From Pseudomonas sp. BN417 (GTDB lineage Bacteria; Pseudomonadota; Gammaproteobacteria; Pseudomonadales; Pseudomonadaceae), in assembly GCF_029871205.1 (NCBI RefSeq), contig NZ_SSOJ01000115.1, positions 1-64,000 on the forward strand: a stretch of DNA of 64,000 bases. The letters run 5' to 3'. Each line of letters starts with the position of its first letter. Position 1 is the first letter of the stretch. Positions 29,867-37,884 of the stretch are shown here, in pieces. The notes under the pieces were generated by a model that was given only the letters and a program-made list of their open reading frames with translations, did not search any database and was not told where the DNA came from. A program made the translations under genes and the position numbers.

Positions 29867-30358
29867 ATGCAGAAGATCCTGGTCAGCCGTTGCCTCCTGG
29901 GGCAACGGGTGCGCTATGACGGCGGCGCCCATGGACCGTTCCACCTGCTGGAGCGCTGGCAGGCCGAGGGCCGCATCGTACCGCTCTGTCCCGAGGTGGC
30001 TGGCGGCCTGCCGACGCCACGGGCGCCGGCGGAGATTTCCGGCGGCCGCGGCGCCGGCGTGCTGGATGGGGAGCTGCCGGTGCTCACCGACGACGGGGAG
30101 GATGTCACTGCCGAGTTCGTCGCCGGGGCGCGCATCGCCCTGGAGCTGGTAGCTGCCCACGGCATCCGCATCGCCCTGCTCAAGGCGCGCAGCCCGTCCT
30201 GCGGCAACCGCGAGAACTATGACGGCAGTTTCAGCGGCACCCGGGTTGCCGGCGAGGGCGTGACCGCGGCGGCCTTGCGCCGCGCGGGTGTCGAAGTGTT
30301 CAGCGAGGAAGAGCTGGCCGAGGCGGCGGCGCGCCTGGCCGAACTGGAAGGCCTCTGA
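29867..30358 (+). CDS. DUF523 family protein (YbbK-like)
   Basis: 163 residues. Cys-containing motifs of the family are present: KILVSRCLLGQRVRYDGG, RIVPLCPEVAGGLPTPR and KARSPSCGNREN. GAGGAG ends just before an earlier ATG, so the second ATG (29867, spacing 6) is the better start. The family is cytosolic and the biochemical role is not established; the conserved cysteines suggest metal or redox use. Confidence 0.85.
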   Translation: MQKILVSRCLLGQRVRYDGGAHGPFHLLERWQAEGRIVPLCPEVAGGLPTPRAPAEISGGRGAGVLDGELPVLTDDGEDVTAEFVAGARIALELVAAHGIRIALLKARSPSCGNRENYDGSFSGTRVAGEGVTAAALRRAGVEVFSEEELAEAAARLAELEGL

Positions 30359-30362
30359 AGGG

Positions 30363-30899
30363 TCAGCGCGAGGCGGCCGCCGGCGGCTGACTGAGGTCCT
30401 TGCCCAGCCATTGCTCGGAGAGGGTGCCCAGCTGGCCGTCGGTCCTGAGCTTGTCCAGGGCGCGGTTGAGGGTGTCGCGGAAGGCCGGGCTGCCTTGCTG
30501 GAAGGGAATCGCCATGGGCTGGGCGACGCCGATATCGCCTTCGGCCTCGGCCAGGGGGAAGGCATAGGGTTCGCTGAACTCCAGCCCGTCCCGACCCTGG
30601 GCTGGCGCCGCGAACTGATCCAGGGCGATGTCGTAGCGTCCGGCCTTGAGGCCGTCGAGCAGCTTGCCGTCCTCTTCCACCACGAATTCCGCATCCACAT
30701 TCAGCGCCGCCGCGAGGGCCCGGCCTACCTCCACCTCGAAGCCGGTCAGCTTGCCGTCCGCGCGGTAGCTGTAGGGCGGGCTGTTGTCCGCCAGGGCGAT
30801 GCGCAGGCTGCCGCGTTCCCAGATATCGTCGAGCAGTTCGGCCTGGGCCAGGGGGCTCAGCAGGGCGAACAGGGCGGGCAGGCAGTACAGCAAACGCAT
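30363..30899 (-). CDS. Amino-acid-type ABC binding protein lacking lobe 2 (internally deleted)
   Basis: 178 residues against about 250 usual for SBP_bac_3 proteins. Signal peptide, then the first lobe (GSLRIALADNSPPYSYR, LTGFEVEVGRALAAALNV, YDIALDQFAAP, LEFSEPYAF), and then it jumps straight to the closing segment (MAIPFQQGSPAFRDTLNRALDKL, LGTLSEQWLGKD). The central lobe, about 70-80 residues, is missing in frame. In PAO1 I recall a full-length binding protein with a permease here; no permease is present. Either a decaying relic or a single-lobe protein with a new role. Confidence 0.75.
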   Translation of the reverse strand: MRLLYCLPALFALLSPLAQAELLDDIWERGSLRIALADNSPPYSYRADGKLTGFEVEVGRALAAALNVDAEFVVEEDGKLLDGLKAGRYDIALDQFAAPAQGRDGLEFSEPYAFPLAEAEGDIGVAQPMAIPFQQGSPAFRDTLNRALDKLRTDGQLGTLSEQWLGKDLSQPPAAASR

Positions 30900-31026
30900 G
30901 GGGACTTCCTCGTTTCGTTATCGGTTCTTCGGCGGGCGCGGGTGCAACGCCTTGCTCGGACAGCAGATGAACCTATCTGGTTGCATGAGGTCTGGTGTCT
31001 GGCTCACAAAAACATGGAGAAGTGTC

Positions 31027-31458
31027 ATGAGGACTTTGTCTTGCCTGAGCCTTGGCGCCCTGCTGCTCGGCGCCGCCACCGCCACCCTGGCGGCCATTCC
31101 ACGTACCCCGGCGCCCGAAGGCGCGCAGGTGTACTTCATCGAACCGGCTGACGGCGCCACCGTCGGCCAGACCTTCACCGTCAAGTTCGGTCTCAAGGGC
31201 ATGGGCGTCGCGCCGGCTGGCGTCGATGCGCCCGCCACCGGCCACCACCACCTGCTGATCGACCAGGACGAGCAGCCGGCGATGAACATGCCGCTGCCCA
31301 TGACCGACGGCATCCGCCACTTCGGCAAGGGCCAGACCGAGACCCAGCTGAACCTGCCGCCCGGCAAGCACAAGCTGCAACTGCTGGTGGGCGACAAGAA
31401 CCATGTTCCGCTGGATGCTCCGGTGGTCTCGAAAGAGATCACGGTGATCGTCCAGTAA
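31027..31458 (+). CDS. DUF4399 exported protein
   Basis: 143 residues with a signal peptide (ALLLGAATATLA). The rest fits the DUF4399 domain: VYFIEPADGATVGQTFTVKFGLKGMGVAPAG, a His-rich TGHHHLLID stretch and LPPGKHKLQLLVGDKNH. The three histidines suggest metal binding, but no function is known. GGAGA lies before the ATG. A strong terminator follows. Confidence 0.85.
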   Translation: MRTLSCLSLGALLLGAATATLAAIPRTPAPEGAQVYFIEPADGATVGQTFTVKFGLKGMGVAPAGVDAPATGHHHLLIDQDEQPAMNMPLPMTDGIRHFGKGQTETQLNLPPGKHKLQLLVGDKNHVPLDAPVVSKEITVIVQ

Positions 31459-31473
31459 AGACGTGCGAAAAAG

Positions 31474-31501
31474 AAAAAGGGAGGCCTCGGCCTCCCTTTT
31501 T
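31474..31501. terminator. Terminator after the DUF4399 gene (likely bidirectional)
   Basis: AAAAAGGGAGGCC / GGCCTCCCTTTTT, perfect 13-bp complementarity with a minimal loop; A-tract on the left and T-tract on the right. Confidence 0.88.
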
Positions 31502-31532
31502 CATATCCAGCAGGTGTCTTCCAAGGGCTCGC

Positions 31533-31640
31533 GAGCTAGAGCGAGACAAGGCGGGAACAGCCGAGGAGCGCGGAGTTTACGACTGTAAATGAGCACTCCG
31601 AGGCTGTTTCCAACGCAGTATCGCCGACGCGCAGCAGTCC
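31533..31640. repeat. About 100-bp imperfect palindrome before the serA 3' end
   Basis: The core AACAGCC...TTTAC-GACT-GTAAA...GGCTGTT (31556-31608) folds into one long stem. It is flanked by gcgagctagagcgagacaagg and acgcagtatcgccgacgcgcag, which I recall as the flanks of an intergenic element common in pseudomonads. It may act as a second transcription barrier between convergent genes. Confidence 0.6.
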
Positions 31641-31644
31641 TTGC

Positions 31645-32874
31645 TTAGAAGAGGACGCGGCTACGGATGGTGCCGTTCACGTGCTGCAGCTTCTCCAGCG
31701 CCAGGTCCGAGTACTCGGCGTCGACGTCGATTACCACGTAGCCGACCTTCTCGTCGGTCTGCAGGTACTGGCCGGAGATGTTGATGCCGTTGTCGGCGAA
31801 CACCTTGTTGATCTCGCTCATCACGCCCGGCACGTTCTGGTGGATGTGCAGCAGGCGGTGCTTGCCCGGGTGGGACGGCAGAGCCACTTCCGGGAAGTTG
31901 ACCGAGGACACCGAGGTGCCGTTGTCGCTGTACTTGACCAGCTTCTCGGCCACTTCCAGGCCGATGTTTGCCTGGGCCTCGGCGGTGGAGCCGCCGATGT
32001 GCGGGGTCAGGATCACGCGATCCAGGCCACGCAGCGGGCTCTCGAACTCCTCGTCGTTGGACTTGGGCTCGACCGGGAACACGTCGATGGCAGCGCCGAT
32101 CAGGTGCTCGTCCTTGATGGCTTCGGCCAGGGCGTCCAGCTTGACCACGGTGCCACGGGCGGCGTTGATCAGGATGCCGCCCTTCTTGATCGCGCGGATT
32201 TCCTTCTCGCCCATCATCCACTGGGTGGACGGCAGCTCGGGCACGTGCAGGGAGACGATGTCGGACATGCCCAGCAGCTCGTGCAGGTTGCCTACCTGGG
32301 TGGCGTTGCCCAGCGGCAGCTTGGTCACGGTGTCATAGAAGAACACCTGCATCCCCAAGGCTTCGGCCAGTACCGACAGCTGGGTGCCGATGGAGCCATA
32401 GCCGACGATGCCGAGCTTCTTGCCGCGAATCTCGAAGGAGTTGGCCGCGGACTTGATCCAGCCGCCGCGGTGGCAGGAGGCGTTCTTCTCCGGAATGCCG
32501 CGCAGCAGCAGGATGGCCTCGGCCAGGACCAGCTCGGCTACCGAGCGGGTGTTGGAGTAGGGCGCGTTGAACACCGCGATGCCGCGTTCGCGGGCGGCAG
32601 CCAGGTTGACCTGGTTGGTACCGATGCAGAAGCAGCCGACAGCGATGAGCTTCTTGGCGCAGTCGAACACCTCTTCGGTGAGCTGGGTGCGCGAGCGGAT
32701 GCCGATGAAGTGGGCGTCGGCGATCTTTTCCTTCAGTTCGTCACCCGAGAGGGCGCCCTTGAGGTACTCGATGTTCGTGTAACCGGCGGCCTTCAGGGTG
32801 TCCACGGCGTTCTGGTGGACGCCTTCGAGGAGAAGGAACTTGATCTTGCTCTTTTCGAGAGAGGTCTTGCTCAT
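31645..32874 (-). CDS. serA: D-3-phosphoglycerate dehydrogenase SerA
   Basis: 409 residues, E. coli type length with a C-terminal ACT domain (KHRLLHIHQNVPGVMSEINKVF). Oxidises 3-phosphoglycerate in the first step of serine synthesis. NAD site KLGIVGYGSIGTQLSVLAEA, catalytic Arg in INAARGTVVKLDAL, Glu in IDVFPVEPKS and His in VILTPHIGGSTAEAQ are all present. Divergent from D-2-hydroxyglutarate dehydrogenase with a 187-bp gap. Confidence 0.97.
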   Translation of the reverse strand: MSKTSLEKSKIKFLLLEGVHQNAVDTLKAAGYTNIEYLKGALSGDELKEKIADAHFIGIRSRTQLTEEVFDCAKKLIAVGCFCIGTNQVNLAAARERGIAVFNAPYSNTRSVAELVLAEAILLLRGIPEKNASCHRGGWIKSAANSFEIRGKKLGIVGYGSIGTQLSVLAEALGMQVFFYDTVTKLPLGNATQVGNLHELLGMSDIVSLHVPELPSTQWMMGEKEIRAIKKGGILINAARGTVVKLDALAEAIKDEHLIGAAIDVFPVEPKSNDEEFESPLRGLDRVILTPHIGGSTAEAQANIGLEVAEKLVKYSDNGTSVSSVNFPEVALPSHPGKHRLLHIHQNVPGVMSEINKVFADNGINISGQYLQTDEKVGYVVIDVDAEYSDLALEKLQHVNGTIRSRVLF

Positions 32875-33061
32875 CTGCGTACCTATGTATCCCGGTAAAA
32901 ATGACAGAAGCGGGCCGTGGGGGAAGCGGGCTGCTACCCGGAAAATCGCCTGGAGAGCACGATTCGCGGGGTGCGTATGCTAGCATGAACTCCTTTTTCC
33001 TTGCTCGGTTGCGACCTGAATCGTTCTCAGGGCGACCATGAATGATTTGAGAGTTCCGCTG

Positions 33062-34453
33062 ATGACCAACGCTGCCCTGATCGAAGAGCTGAAGACCCTG
33101 GTTGAACCCGGCAAGGTACTGACCGACGCCGCATCCCTGGAGGCTTACGGCAAGGACTGGACCAAGCATTTCGCCCCTGCGCCCAGCGCCATCGTCTTCC
33201 CCAAGAGCATCGAGCAGGTGCAGGCCATCGTCCGCTGGGCCAACCAGCACAAGGTCGCGCTGGTCCCCTCCGGCGGCCGTACCGGCCTGTCCGCCGCGGC
33301 GGTTGCGGCCAACGGCGAGGTAGTGGTCGCCTTCGACTACATGAACCAGATCCTCGGGTTCAACGAGTTCGACCGCACCGTGGTCTGCCAGCCGGGCGTG
33401 GTCACCGAGCAGCTGCAGAACTTCGCCGAGGACAAGGGCCTGTACTACCCGGTGGACTTCGCCTCCGCCGGTTCCAGCCAGATTGGCGGCAATATCGGCA
33501 CCAATGCCGGGGGGATCAAGGTGATTCGCTACGGCATGACCCGCAACTGGGTGGCTGGCCTGAAGGTCGTCACCGGCGCTGGCGAGCTGCTGGAGCTGAA
33601 CAAGGACCTGATCAAGAACGCCACTGGCTACGACCTGCGCCAGCTGTTCATCGGCGCGGAAGGCACCCTGGGCTTCGTGGTCGAGGCCACCATGCGCCTG
33701 GATCGCGCGCCGAAGAACCTCACCGCCATGGTGCTGGGGTCGCCGGACCTGGATTCGATCATGCCGGTGCTGCACGCCTTCCAGAGCAAGCTCGATCTGA
33801 CCGCCTTCGAATTCTTCTCCGACAAGGCCATGGCCAAAGTCCTCGCCCGTGGCGACGTGCCGGCGCCCTTCGAGACCGATTGCCCCTTCTACGCGCTGCT
33901 GGAGTTCGAAGCCGCCAGCGAGGAGATCGCCAACGACGCCCTGGCCACCTTCGAGCATTGCGTCGAGCAGGGCTGGGTGCTGGACGGCGTGATGAGCCAG
34001 AGCGAGCAGCAGCTGCAGAACCTCTGGAAGCTGCGCGAGTACATCTCCGAGACCATCTCCCACTGGACGCCGTACAAGAACGACATTTCGGTCACGGTTT
34101 CCAGGGTGCCGGCCTTCCTGCACGACATCGACGCCATTGTCGAAGCCAACTACCCGGACTTCGAAGTGGTCTGGTTCGGCCACATCGGCGACGGCAACCT
34201 GCACCTGAACATCCTCAAGCCGGAAAACCTGTCCAAGGACGAGTTCTTCGCCAAGTGCGCCACCGTCAACAAGTGGGTGTTCGAGACCGTCGAGAAGTAC
34301 AACGGCTCCATCTCTGCCGAGCACGGCGTGGGCATGACCAAGCGTGACTACCTCGGCTACAGCCGCTCGGAGCCGGAGATCGCCGTGATGAAGGCGATCA
34401 AGGCGGTGTTCGATCCCAACGGCATCATGAACCCCGGCAAGATCTTCAATTGA
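33062..34453 (+). CDS. D-2-hydroxyglutarate dehydrogenase (FAD-linked)
   Basis: 463 residues. FAD-binding PCMH half: LVPSGGRTGLSAAAVAANGEV, QIGGNIGTNAGGIKVIRYG and GAEGTLGFVVEATMRLD. C-terminal oxidase half: WFGHIGDGNLHLNILKP and ISAEHGVGMTKRDYLGYSRS with the metal-binding histidines. It returns D-2-hydroxyglutarate, made by SerA as a side or coupled product, to 2-oxoglutarate; this SerA/D2HGDH coupling is documented in Pseudomonas. ATG at 33062 fits the family N-terminus; an in-frame ATG at 33038 is possible. Confidence 0.9.
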   Translation: MTNAALIEELKTLVEPGKVLTDAASLEAYGKDWTKHFAPAPSAIVFPKSIEQVQAIVRWANQHKVALVPSGGRTGLSAAAVAANGEVVVAFDYMNQILGFNEFDRTVVCQPGVVTEQLQNFAEDKGLYYPVDFASAGSSQIGGNIGTNAGGIKVIRYGMTRNWVAGLKVVTGAGELLELNKDLIKNATGYDLRQLFIGAEGTLGFVVEATMRLDRAPKNLTAMVLGSPDLDSIMPVLHAFQSKLDLTAFEFFSDKAMAKVLARGDVPAPFETDCPFYALLEFEAASEEIANDALATFEHCVEQGWVLDGVMSQSEQQLQNLWKLREYISETISHWTPYKNDISVTVSRVPAFLHDIDAIVEANYPDFEVVWFGHIGDGNLHLNILKPENLSKDEFFAKCATVNKWVFETVEKYNGSISAEHGVGMTKRDYLGYSRSEPEIAVMKAIKAVFDPNGIMNPGKIFN

Positions 34454-34514
34454 GCAGGCAGGCGGTGGAGCAATCCACCGCCTGTTTCGCATGGAATCGT
34501 TCAGGAGTCGGTCA

Positions 34515-35180
34515 ATGAGCTACCAGCACCAGTATGTCGATGGCACCCCGATCCACTTTTCCCTGGGCAAGGTGGTCTGCGTCGGCCGCAACTACGCCGA
34601 GCACGCCAAGGAACTGAACAACCCCGTGCCCACTGAGCCTCTGCTGTTCATCAAGCCGGGTTCCTGCGTGGTGCCCCTGGTCGGTGGCTTCAGCATTCCC
34701 CAGGACCGCGGCGCAGTGCATTTCGAGGCGGAGATCGCCGTGCTGATCGGCAAGCCGCTGTCGCGCCATCCGGACGACGAGGAAGTGCGCGATGCCATCT
34801 CCGGGTTCGCCCCGGCGCTGGACCTGACCCTGCGCGACGTACAGGCCAGGCTCAAGGAAAAGGGCCTGCCCTGGGAAATCTCCAAGTCCTTCGATGGCGC
34901 CTGCGTGCTGGCGCCCTTCGTACCGGGTGACGCGCCCGAGCAGCTGGACGATATCGGCATCCGCCTGACCATCAACGGCGAGGTACGCCAGGACGGCAAC
35001 AGCCGCGACATGCTCAACCCCATCCTGCCGCTGGTCCAGCACATGGCCGGGCACTTCAGCCTGCAGCCGGGCGATGTCATCCTCACCGGAACCCCGGTGG
35101 GCGTCGGCCCGCTCAACCCGGGCGACGAGTTGGTGCTGGAGCTGGTGGGCCACAGCGCCTTCGAAAGCCGGGTCATCTGA
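34515..35180 (+). CDS. Fumarylacetoacetate hydrolase family protein (YcgM/FAHD1-like)
   Basis: 221 residues, the short FAH form. KVVCVGRNYAEHAKELNN, the metal ligands in HFEAEIAVLIGKPL, FTPALDLTLRDVQ-like segment FAPALDLTLRDVQARLKEKGLPWEISKSFDG (in parts) and ILTGTPVGVGPLNPGDEL are present. Related proteins decarboxylate oxaloacetate or cleave acylpyruvates. AGGAGTCGGTCA precedes the ATG. 61 bp after D2HGDH, so probably the same transcript. Confidence 0.88.
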   Translation: MSYQHQYVDGTPIHFSLGKVVCVGRNYAEHAKELNNPVPTEPLLFIKPGSCVVPLVGGFSIPQDRGAVHFEAEIAVLIGKPLSRHPDDEEVRDAISGFAPALDLTLRDVQARLKEKGLPWEISKSFDGACVLAPFVPGDAPEQLDDIGIRLTINGEVRQDGNSRDMLNPILPLVQHMAGHFSLQPGDVILTGTPVGVGPLNPGDELVLELVGHSAFESRVI

Positions 35181-35266
35181 TTCGTCCGACCGGCGGCGCG
35201 ACATGTCGCGGAACTTTCGTGGCATTTTGCTATCTCTTGCCTGCTTCCTTCATCGAGTAGTAGCCG

Positions 35267-36199
35267 ATGCCATTCCGCCTCTTGCCATTCATTCGTCGCC
35301 GCCGACTGCTGCTGGGGGTGGCTGCCGTCATTGCAGGCGCTACCGCGCTGACCCGCTACATGCACTGGGATGACCGCGCCCTGGTCTGGTTTGGCGAGCA
35401 GCAGCTGAGCCAGGAGCAGCGCGCCGCCAGCATCTGGCTGCCGGGTTACAAGGCCGTCCTGCAGGGCAAGCCCCTGGCCGGCCTGGAAAACGACGAGACC
35501 TCCGACCTCGCCTACAACCCCGTCACCGGAACCCTGTTCACCGTCACCGGCAAGTCGCCGACCCTGGTGGAGCTGAGCCGCGACGGCGAGGTGCTGCGCA
35601 GGATTCCGCTGAAGGGGTTCTCCAACCCCGAAGGTGTGGCGGTACTGGAAGGCGGCCACGTGGCGGTGACCGACGAGCGCCGGCGGACCCTGTCGATCTT
35701 CGAACTGGACCCGGAAACCCGCGAGCTGAGCGCAGACAGCGTGCCCGAGTTCGACCTGGGCTTCCCCGACTCCGGCAACAAGGGCTTCGAAGGCATCGCC
35801 TGGGACCCGGCCCAGGGTCGCCTGCTGCTGGGCAAGGAGCGTGGCCCTACTGCCATGTTCAGCCTTGGCAGCGACGGCAACCAGGGCCTGGGCGCCGCCC
35901 TGCGCCCGCTGCCCAGCTACGGTCTGGGTATGCGCAACCTCTCGGCCCTCAGCATCGACCCGCGCACCGGCCATATCCTGGTGCTTTCGGCGCAATCCAA
36001 CCTGCTTCTGGAGCTGGACGAGCAGGGCCAGCCGGTCAGCTTCATCAGCCTGATGGCCGGCCTCAACGGCCTGGAGCGCAATATCCCGCGCGCCGAAGGC
36101 GTGGCCATGGACGAGAGTGGCGATATCTACGTCGTCAGCGAGCCGAACCTGTTCTATGTGTTCCGCAAGGACGTGGTAGCCCGTGCCGACAACGGCTGA
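35267..36199 (+). CDS. SdiA-regulated/YjiK-like beta-propeller protein
   Basis: 310 residues. N-terminal membrane anchor or signal (RRRLLLGVAAVIAGATALT), then a six-bladed propeller-like repeat series: LAYNPVTGTLFTVTGKSPTLVELS, NPEGVAVLEGGHVAVTDERRR, NKGFEGIAWDPAQGRLLLGKER and NIPRAEGVAMDESGDIYVVSEPNLFYVF. It is a close paralogue of the carP-like gene at 45078, sharing most of these segments. It lies just upstream of carO. Role in calcium or stress response is inferred from the paralogue. Confidence 0.8.
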   Translation: MPFRLLPFIRRRRLLLGVAAVIAGATALTRYMHWDDRALVWFGEQQLSQEQRAASIWLPGYKAVLQGKPLAGLENDETSDLAYNPVTGTLFTVTGKSPTLVELSRDGEVLRRIPLKGFSNPEGVAVLEGGHVAVTDERRRTLSIFELDPETRELSADSVPEFDLGFPDSGNKGFEGIAWDPAQGRLLLGKERGPTAMFSLGSDGNQGLGAALRPLPSYGLGMRNLSALSIDPRTGHILVLSAQSNLLLELDEQGQPVSFISLMAGLNGLERNIPRAEGVAMDESGDIYVVSEPNLFYVFRKDVVARADNG

Positions 36200-36244
36200 G
36201 GTCGGGGTTCGGTAGGGTGCGTCGCGGAAGGGACGGCTTCGCCG

Positions 36245-36271
36245 TTAAGTTTCGCTTAAGGCGCTTTTAAG
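36245..36271 (+). promoter_or_regulatory. Triple TTAAG direct repeat upstream of carO (candidate CarR/BqsR box)
   Basis: TTAAG at 36245, 36256 and 36267, each separated by six bases (11-bp period), 62-88 bp before carO. This equals the TTAAG-N6-TTAAG motif I recall as published for BqsR, the same regulator as CarR, which controls carO in P. aeruginosa. Confidence 0.75.
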
Positions 36272-36332
36272 CCTGGATTCAGCCAGCCGCCCTAGCCTGA
36301 TCCCATCTTCACAACGAAACGGGATCATCACC

Positions 36333-36680
36333 ATGAAAGCCAAATACCTCGCCCTGCTGGCCGCCCCGCTGTTCTCCACCGCCGTCATGGCCAGCAGCTA
36401 CACCGGCCCCGGCGCCACCGCCCAGATCAGTACCGTCGCTGCCGCCCTGGAAGCCGCCGACGACGCCCCGGTGGTGCTGCAGGGCCAGATCGTCCGCCGC
36501 GTGAAAGGCGATATCTACGAGTTCAAGGACGCCACCGGCACCATGAAGGTGGAAATCGACGACGAAGACTGGCCGCCCCAGGCCATCGGCGAGAAGGACA
36601 CCGTCAAGCTGACCGGCGAAGTGGACCGCGACCTGATGGGCCGCGAGGTGGATGTGGAGTTCGTCGAGCGGGTGAACTGA
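36333..36680 (+). CDS. carO: CarO-like OB-fold stress protein (YgiW/BOF family)
   Basis: 115 residues. Signal peptide ending AVMA, then SSYTGPGATAQISTVAAALEA and an OB fold: VVLQGQIVRRVKGDIYEFKDATGTMKVEID (in parts), VKLTGEVDRDLMGREVDVEFVERV. In PAO1 the gene at this position (PA0320) is carO, a calcium-regulated periplasmic protein that helps calcium homeostasis and is controlled by CarSR. A good promoter-proximal triple TTAAG site lies upstream. Confidence 0.88.
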   Translation: MKAKYLALLAAPLFSTAVMASSYTGPGATAQISTVAAALEAADDAPVVLQGQIVRRVKGDIYEFKDATGTMKVEIDDEDWPPQAIGEKDTVKLTGEVDRDLMGREVDVEFVERVN

Positions 36681-36698
36681 TCCACTGCGACGAAATCC

Positions 36699-36797
36699 TG
36701 TGGGGGCGAATTCATTCGCAAAGGGCAGCGCAGCTGCCCCCCTGACATGCTGAAGGGCAAGCCTTCGGCCTGCTCAGCGAATGAATTCGCCCCCACA
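36699..36797. repeat. Paired REP-like element (family A)
   Basis: Inverted 21-bp arms TGTGGGGGCGAATTCATTCG(C) and its complement around GC stems, between the convergent carO and amidohydrolase genes. Confidence 0.85.
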
Positions 36798-36819
36798 TTC
36801 ATTGGGCCCTCAGTTGGCG

Positions 36820-37851
36820 TCACGCCACGCTTTCGAACCCCTGCAGCACATTGATCGCGTTGATGCCGATCTCCTCCACCGCGTAACCCCCCTCCATCAC
36901 GAACAGCGTCTGCAGGCCGAGCTTGCCGATGATCTCGCCCATGCGCAGGTAGTCCGGGCTGTCCAGCTTGAACTGCGAGATGGGGTCTTCCTTGAAGGTA
37001 TCCACACCCAGCGACACCACCAGCGCGTCCGGGGCGTATTCGGCTATCTGCCGGCAGGCGTCCTGCAGGGCCAGGCTCCATACCGCCCAGTCGCTGCCCT
37101 CGGCGAGCGGGTAGTTGAAGTTGAACCCGGCTCCCGCGCCCGCGCCCTTCTCGTCGGCGAAGCCGAGGAAGTAGGGGTACTCGAAGCGCGGGTCGCCGTG
37201 GATCGAGGTGAAGAGCACGTCGGCGCGGTCGTAGAAGATGTCCTGGGTGCCGTTGCCGTGGTGGTAGTCCACGTCCAGCACGGCAATCCGTTTGGCGCCG
37301 GCATCCAGCATGGCCTGCACGGCGATGGCCGCGTTGTTCAGGTAGCAGTAGCCGCCCATGTAGTCGGCGGCGGCGTGGTGGCCCGGCGGGCGGCACAGGG
37401 AGAAGATGCCGCGCGCGCCCTTGCGCAACTCGGCCTGGCCGCTGAGGGCGACGTTGGCCGAGCTGGTGATGGCCTGCCAGGTGCCGGCGGTGATGGGTGC
37501 GCCGGCGTCGAAGGAGTAGTAGCCGAGACGGCCGTCGATATCGGTAGGTTCCACCTGGCGCAGGCGTCGGGTCGGCCAGGCGATGGGCAGCATGTCGTGG
37601 CTGCGGCCCTTGGCCTGCCAGTCGCTCCAGGCATTCTTCAGGAAATTGACGAACCCCTCGCTGTGCACCCGCAGGATGGGTGACAGGCCAAAGTCCGCCG
37701 GTGCCTGGATGGCGCCCAGCTTCACCGCCTTGGCGCGGTCCAGCACCATGTCGGCGCGGCTCGGCTTCTCGAAGCAGGGGGTGAACTGGCCACCGATCAG
37801 CTCGTGCTTGCCGTGGTGCAGGTGGTGGTCGTCGGAATAGATCGTCAGCAT
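36820..37851 (-). CDS. Acetylpolyamine amidohydrolase (HDAC-like)
   Basis: 343 residues. It removes acetyl groups from acetylated polyamines by a zinc-dependent mechanism. HDAC motifs are clear: CRPPGHHAAADYMGGYCYLNN with the paired His, IAVLDVDYHHGNGTQDIF with zinc-binding Asp/His, VVSLGVDTFKEDP and FVMEGGYAVEEIG. GAGGAGACGCTG precedes ATG 37851, so a longer frame is rejected. Matches PA0321. First of a minus-strand polyamine set, 34 bp after the APC permease. Confidence 0.93.
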   Translation of the reverse strand: MLTIYSDDHHLHHGKHELIGGQFTPCFEKPSRADMVLDRAKAVKLGAIQAPADFGLSPILRVHSEGFVNFLKNAWSDWQAKGRSHDMLPIAWPTRRLRQVEPTDIDGRLGYYSFDAGAPITAGTWQAITSSANVALSGQAELRKGARGIFSLCRPPGHHAAADYMGGYCYLNNAAIAVQAMLDAGAKRIAVLDVDYHHGNGTQDIFYDRADVLFTSIHGDPRFEYPYFLGFADEKGAGAGAGFNFNYPLAEGSDWAVWSLALQDACRQIAEYAPDALVVSLGVDTFKEDPISQFKLDSPDYLRMGEIIGKLGLQTLFVMEGGYAVEEIGINAINVLQGFESVA

Positions 37852-37884
37852 CAGCGTCTCCTCGCGGCTAGCGGTCAATCGGGT

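Noticed and set aside
30363-30899. Frameshift explanation for the short binding protein
   Set aside because: One continuous frame covers both the N-terminal and C-terminal family segments, so an in-frame deletion fits better than a frameshift.
36820-37851. Histone deacetylase or acetoin-utilisation (AcuC) annotation
   Set aside because: The polyamine gene context and the resemblance to PA0321-type enzymes fit acetylpolyamine amidohydrolase better.
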